This document shows, in pieces, positions 57,597-64,000 of a stretch of 64,000 bases of DNA; positions within the stretch are counted from its first letter, which is position 1; every line of letters starts with the position of its first letter. The notes beneath the pieces are model-generated. The model was not told where the DNA came from. It saw nothing but the letters and a program-made list of their open reading frames with translations, and ran no database searches. The position numbers and the translations under genes are program-made. The DNA is from Neoscytalidium dimidiatum (Eukaryota; Ascomycota; Dothideomycetes; Botryosphaeriales; Botryosphaeriaceae): contig CM074702.1 of NCBI GenBank assembly GCA_037367355.1, positions 1,922,001 through 1,986,000 on the forward strand, written 5' to 3'.

Positions 57597-60500
57597 CTAC
57601 GCACCGACCCTCCAACTCTCCGGCGGCCCCAAATAACTCTCCCTCACGCCCCCCAGATCCAGCACGACCTTCTGCACCACCACTCCCGGCTCCAGCAACC
57701 ACACCCTCAACGTGTGGCTCCCCGCCTCCGCAAGGCTATGATTCCCGGTGACGCTCACCCAGGCCGCATCGGCCACGGCATCGTTCCAGCCCACCGGCAG
57801 CGCGCCCTCGGGCTGGTCCGTCACGTACGCGACCTCCTGCGGGGTGGCGCCGTCGAGCGCGACGGCGTAGCGCAGCGGGCGGGACGGATCGGTGTTGAGG
57901 GAAGGGGAGAGGTAGAGCGTGAGGTTGGCGGCGGAGACGTTGGGCGAGAAGGTGTGGATGTCGTATTCGAGGGCCGGGGAGGAGGCGGTGCTGAGGGAGG
58001 GGGAGAGGACGTCGGTGAGGTGGACGCCCGAGAGGGTGCGGCCGTAGGAGGGGATCGTGGTGTAGAGGTCGGAGGAGGAGGTGTTGGCAGAAGAAGAGCC
58101 GATCCGCGTGTAGTGTTCGGCCTCGATGGAGATGTGGCCGTCGGACTCGACGTGCCCGGCGGCGAAGGAGGAGGGGAGCACGGTGTGGTTGTAGGGGAGG
58201 ACGACGGTAGGCGCGCTGTATTGCGTGCCGTAGTCTGTGCTAGATGTGATTTTGATGGTAGTCGTGTTGGAGCCCGAAGGCGCGGCCGCCCAATCGACGG
58301 AGATGTAGACGCGGATGTCGGTGTTGTTGCCGGTGGGGGAGAGCGTGCCGGAGGATTGCGAGAATTTGACCCAAGGCGCGGCGGAGACATTCCAGGAGAA
58401 CTCGTTGGTTCCGGTGGAGAAGATTTCGATCCAGCGATCAGAGCTGTAGGGGTCGATGGGAGGGAGAGTCAGGCTGTTGGAAGAAAGGGTGTGATATTGG
58501 TCGTCGCCAGGAACGCTGGCGTTGCTCCCTTCTACCGCAACGCCCATGTCGCCGCGCAACGAGCGTTCAAAAGTTTGGACATATTGAAGAGGAGGTGTGA
58601 CTTGGCGCATTGGTTGTTGCCAATACACATAGCCTAAGTGCGTCTGATCCATTAGGTGGTCCCACTTGCCATCGAGGAGTCCATTGTATCGAGTAGTCAG
58701 CTCGTGGTCATAGTTGAATTTATCAAGCACCCTCTGTGCCAAAGTATTAGCACTAGTGCGCCCTTGTCCAGCGTAAAGCTTATTCTTAGCGGCGCTGATG
58801 TGGATATCATAAACGTTTCCACCAGCCAGAATCGGGTGCAGAACCGTCTGGAAGAAGGCCGGTTGGGCAGCAGCAGGCAGGGAATCGTAGATGCTTTGAG
58901 CTTGCTGACCGAGAGTCTGCCACTGAGCAAGAACCTTGTCCGCTTCTTCATAGTTGATAATGCTGTATGTGTCGGGATCCACGAGCTCATACTTCCTCTT
59001 GCCAACTAGGAGGCCATACTCTTGGAGCACATCGGCGGTCTGCTGCGACACGCTGGCGCCGAACTCACGAGCGGCCCATTGCGCAGCCCACCGGGGGACA
59101 CTGTCTGCACCCCAGAGATTGATATCATAGGCAAGGTCGAACAGGTGGTTAATGGGGATTTCCTGCTGATGTCAGTTGGATATCAATAGACCATGTCTTT
59201 AGGATACTCACCAAAGGTTTGATATCTCCAACGTTGACAATCCAGATTTCCCTGGCACCCCTCTCGTACGCCATATGCATCTGCTCCCAGGTGTGCTCCA
59301 GTTGGACTGCGTTGATCCACTTATGGTTCCTTGGGTCTCCAACATAATCAAAGTGGTAATAGACACCAGCGCCGCCAGAACGCTCGGTTTCGTTGCCAAC
59401 CGGGAGCCTCCTGTTATTCCCCCAGTTGTCGTCCGCCCACAGCAGAATGACATCGTCAGGGACCCTCATGCCGGCCTCGTAGTAGCCCTGAACCTCTTTA
59501 TACAAGCACCACACTTGCGGAACGGCTGTCTCGCTACCATAGACATCCCTCAGGATCTCACGCTGCGTGTCGACAATGTTTTCAAGCATGTCGGTTTCGA
59601 CATTCGCACTCATGGCTGTGTCGTGGCTACCACGCATGCCGATGGTCATGACGCCCTCAAACGGCTTGGCGCGTTCCGCGCCCTCGACGAAGAAGGGATA
59701 GATGGACTGGTTGTTGGTGTTCCACTGCCAAGCACCTTCGCCGAAGGTGCCCCATTCGTTCGTCGCGCGCATCATCGGCTCGGTGTGCGAGGTTCCCATT
59801 ACGATGCCGTACTCGTCCGCGAGAGGCTGATTGCGGGGGTCATCGACATTGAACATGGAACCCCACATGGCGGGCCAGAGGTAGTTCGCGCGGAGGCGCA
59901 GCAGCAGCTCGAAGACCATGGCGTAGAACTCGGCGCCGAAGGCCGAGCCGTACTGGCTCTTTTTGAAGTTGGCATTCATCCAGCCCGTGAGAGCTGGGGC
60001 CTCGTCGTTGATGAAAAAACCGCGGTACTTGACGGAGGGGGACCCTTGCGTCTTTGTGGTGTTGAGGGCGTAGATGGCTTCGTGGCTGGCGGGCGGCACG
60101 TCGGCCATGAAGTACCAGGGGGACACGCCAATCTGCTCGGAGATGTCGTAGAGACCGTAGATGGAACCACGCTTATCGCTGCCTGATCGATTTTAGATCT
60201 GAAAATAACAGCCAGGGCGAGCTTGGGAAGATCTCCTTACCAGCAATCACAAGGGCCTGAGAAACTCCTTCGACTGGAGAACTGACAACCTGTGAGATGA
60301 AAGACTCCCATTTTCCCTCGATGGCAGAGACGTCAATCTTGCCCGCATCAACCAAGCTTTGAATGATGCTGGAATTGCCAATGGTGCCGGCAATAATGAC
60401 ACCGGCGCTACTACTGTTACTTCCGGAAGCATGGGCCCAGGTTGACCTTCCAGTCACGTTGAAAATCATAGAAGCATTAGAGGTAGTCGAGCTGCCGTTG

Positions 60501-60739
60501 ACAAGCGAAAGCGAGCCGTTAAGACCGGTGACGCGGCCGAAGTCGGCAGCCAGATCATCGGCGGTCCTCAGGACGCCGGGCCAGTCCGCAGAGTCGAGAA
60601 GGATTCGAACGGGAGATGATCTGCTGGCGAGATGGAGACTGCCAGCAGAGGCGTTGAAGGCGACGGTAGCATTTTGACCAATGGCAAGCACTGACCTGAG
60701 CAGCAGCAGGGAGGACAAGAGGCGTATGAGGAGCAGCAT
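57597..60739 (-). CDS. Secreted glycoside hydrolase family 115 (xylan alpha-glucuronidase)
   Basis: Three exons in phase: 60739-60241, 60182-59212 and 59162-57597 (TAG), giving 1011 residues, the usual GH115 size. A signal peptide starts MLLLIRLLSSLLLLRSVLA. The N-domain has ADDLAADFGRVTG and IIAGTIGNSSII. The catalytic barrel has ASHEAIYALN, KYRGFFINDEAPALTGW, NYLWPAMWGSMFNVDDP, GIVMGTSHTEPMMRA, LLWADDNWGN and EIWIVNVGDIKPL. A C-terminal beta domain (DGHISIEAEHYTRIG onward) binds carbohydrate in relatives. Many N-glycosylation sites fit secretion. Family members release (methyl)glucuronic acid from xylan, which suggests plant-cell-wall use. An in-frame ATG at 60775 is possible but gives a poorer signal peptide. 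Confidence 0.93.
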
Positions 60740-61533
60740 TATGCTGGGTGCATGAGACACAGCAGCAGCGGACAAGGGAAGGAAGCGAAGGAGGGCTCAA
60801 CCCGGAGAAACCGGATTGGCAGAAGACGAGGAGAAGGGGAAAATATATATCATATTGCAGACGCGTGACGTTGACCTACAGCGGACCTTCACACCCCCAC
60901 AGCGCGCTCGACTCAGGAACAGGAACAGGCACAGAGGACCGGGTAGGTTGCGCCTCATTGCAGCGGCAGCGCCATGCCCAAGCCGGCAATATTCGATTCT
61001 GGATAAATACAGGAGGTGAAGATTGTATTCGGGCCCTGCCTTGAGCCGGGCTGATGGGAGCGGGCCTCTCTTCTGCCCACCATGGCGCGAGTCAATAGAA
61101 GAGCGGATTTACCCCAGATGCGGAGAAGCAGGGCGCAGGGGCATATGGGGCATGGGGAGAGGGAGCACGAGCCTCGCGGCTTTGCCTGTCCAGGTTGTGG
61201 TTCCTTCGCGCACCCGCGCGCAATTCACCCGAGCACCGGGTAAAATGAACGTGCAGCAGGGTTGAAGCGGGCGACGGCGTGGGGCTGGGGGAGGGTGATG
61301 GTCGGCTTTCCCAGGCTCGTCAAAGAGGCGGAGAAAGGCTGAAAGGCTGATCGTCCCCGCAAGCGCCGAAGCCAGCCTCAAGGCGGCAACGCTCGGCAGA
61401 AACATTTTGGCCGCCGAACTTGCCTGTCTACTACCCTCCTCACCACTCCTTGCCCGCTCGCGCGAACCCGCCAAGCACCTGCAGCTGCCTCGCCTTTTTG
61501 AAATTGAGTCGCATAAGTTCGTGTCGTCTGAGG
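60740..61533. promoter_or_regulatory. Divergent intergenic region between GH115 and the UPF0390-type gene
   Basis: About 0.8 kb with no gene. It should contain the promoter of the secreted enzyme; no regulator site is claimed. Confidence 0.4.
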
Positions 61534-61851
61534 ATGGCTCAAGGCGCGATCAAGCTAAAGGCGAAGCCCGCCGGTGGAAAGGCGAACAAGTGAGTACCGT
61601 CGCATCGTCATCTCCATAGCATCGCCTTATTAACTTTTTCCTTGCGCAGAGGCAGCCAGCCCCTCAAACCTCGTGGCAGCCGCCAGATTGCTCCGAAGAA
61701 GCAGAAGCTGATCCAGCAGAAGAAGCTGCTTAAGAAGCACTCCTCCGGATTAGCCGCCCTGACCGAGAAGCAACTCGCCGAAAAGGCCGGTCATTTGGAA
61801 ATGCTGAGGGGCGGCAAGAAGGATTCAAAAGAAGGCGCAAAGAAGAAGTAA
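61534..61851 (+). CDS. Small Lys-rich UPF0390/DUF2462-type protein
   Basis: Two exons, 61534-61589 and 61650-61851, joined in phase by a GTGAGT...GCGCAG intron, giving 85 residues. It starts [19 protein letters not shown] and continues through [20 protein letters not shown] and a basic tail. This is the pattern of the small nucleolar-looking UPF0390 family (homologues of the Leydig cell tumour 10-kDa protein). Function is unknown; the basic composition suggests RNA or nucleolar binding (inference). Confidence 0.83.
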
Positions 61852-62293
61852 ACCGATGCGATGGGGACAGGAATATCTTCGGCCCAAAACCGGCGCTAGG
61901 GGTGTCGATGGTCTGTCTCAGTGTACTGGCCACGACGTTCGTGCTCGCCCCGAGTATGGGCTGCTGCCACGATCGTGCCGGCGACTGCATCAAATGGCGT
62001 TGGAAGGGTTCTTCGTCTTAAGGTTTCATCGGAAGGCGTTAAGAGATACCACAAAGCATCAACAAGCAGGGCATCCTCTAAGCAGACTTCTATAGCACAT
62101 CAAGCGTTGTTGGCATGTTTAGAAGGAGATTCAGTTCTTAACATTCTGGACGTCCCATTGTTTCCCGTAAGCGAAAAGCCATGCCCTGCCAAATCATACA
62201 AGCCCAAGCAACCTTACATGGATGCAGAAATAGAGTGCGTGCCAAGCCTCCCATCATGACTTCAAAAGTATCGTATCGACATTCACCAACTGC
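61852..62293. other. Convergent 3' region, no gene seen
   Basis: About 440 bp between the UPF0390-type gene (plus) and MTC1 (minus). ORFs here read through without any familiar motif. Confidence 0.45.
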
Positions 62294-64000
62294 TCAGATA
62301 GCGCGTGCTGCCTCTCCGCCTCCACTTTCCTCGGCCCTCTGCCTCGCCTTTCCTCTGCCAATGCCGCCTTCGCCAACGCCCATTCTCCTGGCGACGTATC
62401 TCTGGGCCACAACTCCGACGGCCAGCTGGATGACCTCTTCCATCCACTCAGCCACCCACTCCCGCGGGTCGACACCGCCACTCTCGATGATCTCCTTGAT
62501 TGCCGGCGGCAGAGTGGCCACCGGGTCTGTCTCGCCTTCCGGCGCAGCACCCGGTGAGGCATCCAGCCAGTCCGCCCACTTCTGAGGGAAGCTCTGGGAC
62601 AGAGCGTGGAACGAAATGCTGTGAATAGGATCGTGAAGATAGACCGCGAAAGAGATGAGCTCGTCCGTCTCGTCAGGTTCCTCGACACCGCCTGTCTCGG
62701 CATTCTTCTCTTTGGTAGAGCCTCCGAACAGGTCCGATTCCACACTGTGGCTGATTGCCTGAATGGCGAGGAAGATGTCGGAGCTCCGCACCGGGTTCGT
62801 CTCAGAGAGGACTTCGCTGGCGGCCTTCGCAGCTTCCTCAACGCCACCTTTGCTAGCGAAGAAGTCGGTCGCGTAACTCTCGGCGCTGACCCGCGTGAGC
62901 TTGGTTCCCTCAACGAGACCCTTGACGGCACCGAGGTCGCGCTTGACGCCCACATCACGCCACCAGGGTCCGTCAGTCCACCCGGCTGTGCTACCGCCAG
63001 TGAACCCTGTGTCCGGGCCCTGCCGCGATTCGGAACCTCTCTGGATGACCATGAGATCGCCACCCTCAACCTGGGCCATGACGCGTGAGAATGTAGCGTA
63101 GATGATAGGGTCGAGCGACGGGTAGTTGTGGAGATCATGTGTGATGTGGATTTGGAGGCGTTCATGTTGGGAGATTGGTGGTGCTAATGTGTGAAGAAGC
63201 TGTGTAAAGGTGGGCACGGCGCGCGAGCGGAGTTCATCGCCTGTGCAAAGTTAGTTCCACGGGCAGAACGTTGGCATTTCTGTGATCGGACGGCAAAGCA
63301 GCGAATTCCAAAAGCAAGCGCACACATGGAATCTTGAAGCAGTCGGCCAGACGTACGTTGTAGCCGTCGTCAGACACGCGCATCTGGGCGAAGGCTCCAG
63401 CTCCATATGCAGAGGGTATATCAGGCATGGAAGTACTTCGCAGATCAATCCGTCAACAAAAAAAGTAACGCACCATATGATCGCAACAGTCCAACATTCC
63501 CCTTCACCTGCTCTGCCCACTTCTGGGCCTCCTCATTCTTTTGGATCTCCTTCAGGGCAGACTCGGCCTGCTTGGCAGCTGCGGAGGCAGTACTGAGAAT
63601 GCTGCCCCACCAGCTTCCTCCGCCGGACTGTTTCTGTTCCTCAGCCCGAGCTGCGGACTTCTCGTCTGCGGGCGTGACGCCCTGGTGATAAGAGCGCGTG
63701 CCGTCTTGCGACTTGCGCTGAAGCTCTGCGGCGGCACCCTTGTCCTCGCTGTTACGCGCAGAGCCGGTGGAAGATGGCGTAACCTGGCCGGTGCGGCGCG
63801 GCGAGCGATTGCTGGCATTGGAAGAGGAGGAGAGCTTTGGGGTGGCGGCTCTGCTGGGAGGCTTTGCAGCAGCCAGAGCGGCGAGCTCAGCGACGGGGTC
63901 GTCATCGTCCTTGGAGCTTGTATCCTGGGCTGGCGGCTGGGACTGCGGCGCGGAAGGCAGGTCGTCATCGCCGAGATCGTCGAACTGGGCGAGCAGCTCC
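62294..64000 (-). CDS. MTC1: Maintenance of telomere capping protein 1 (MTC1) homologue, N-terminus outside window
   Basis: Two exons are visible: 64000-63474 (start beyond the window) and 63240-62294 (TGA), joined in phase by a GTGCGT...CACAG intron. The N-terminal part is a Ser/Pro/Ala-rich disordered region followed by an amphipathic helix (SILSTASAAAKQAESALKE). Exon 2 carries the family core: SRAVPTFTQLLHTLAPPIS, HERLQIHITHDL, DELISFAVYLHDPIHSISF, SQSFPQKWADWLD, and a C-terminal EWVAEWMEEVIQLAVGVVAQ helix. Yeast Mtc1 was found through telomere-capping genetics; related proteins are associated with vesicle coats and ER-Golgi traffic. The precise function in filamentous fungi is not settled. 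Confidence 0.87.

Noticed and set aside
57714..58637. 307-codon plus-strand ORF opposite GH115
   Set aside because: Shadow of the C-terminal exon of GH115.

Overview
The window is nuclear DNA from a filamentous ascomycete (Pezizomycotina). Genes are intron-rich, with short introns (about 45-230 nt, GTANGT donors). Family content is typical of these fungi: a Zn(II)2Cys6 regulator, a TRP/ML-type channel, a CYT-4-type mitochondrial exonuclease, GH115, MTC1, a Dal5-type transporter, a STAND/NLR relic and a PRP8 gene carrying an intein. I cannot name the genus.

Layout. 1-1154 (-): partial MDR oxidoreductase. 1800-~4096 (-): protein pairing a fungal helical N-terminal region with a DnaJ substrate-binding domain but no J domain. 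5506-6254 (-): RPL34 with a 14-nt micro-exon. 6734-16533 (+): PRP8, without introns but interrupted by a very large intein at the conserved PRP8 site. Inside the intein a 44-bp tandem duplication shifts the frame, so PRP8 reads as two overlapping ORFs. 16.9-17.5 kb: four palindromic elements with identical 16-33-16 geometry. 17678-18138 (-): small unknown gene. 18.2-22.0 kb: apparently gene-free. 22.0-23.75 kb (-): cytochrome P450 relic. 25278-25910 (-): RapZ-C-like protein. 26481-28832 (+): mitochondrial-type malic enzyme. 30846-33800 (-): WAR1-like Zn2Cys6 factor. 36046-39471 (+): TRP-like channel/flavin-carrier family. 40113-42034 (+): FYVE/RING protein. 42644-46244 (-): CYT-4-type RNase II. 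46703-46981 (+): small subunit of molybdopterin synthase. 47496-49823 (-): MFS transporter. 50716-52047 (-): amidohydrolase. 52574-54319 (+): Dal5-like transporter. ~55.08-57.31 kb (+): NLR relic. 57597-60739 (-): GH115. 61534-61851 (+): UPF0390-type protein. 62294-64000 (-): MTC1, cut by the window end.

The genes do not form a pathway or an obvious cluster. Housekeeping genes (RPL34, PRP8, CYT-4, MoaD-like, malic enzyme) are interspersed with accessory ones (transporters, GH115, amidohydrolase) and two decayed genes.

The strongest candidate for something new is the PRP8 locus. Its essential reading frame is broken exactly in the endonuclease part of the intein, between the two LAGLIDADG motifs, while both intein splicing halves look intact. 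The likeliest explanations are an assembly artefact or a recent duplication. A naturally split intein joining two PRP8 halves in trans is a testable alternative. All exon coordinates were derived by hand from splice sites, reading phase and family resemblance; no database search was run.
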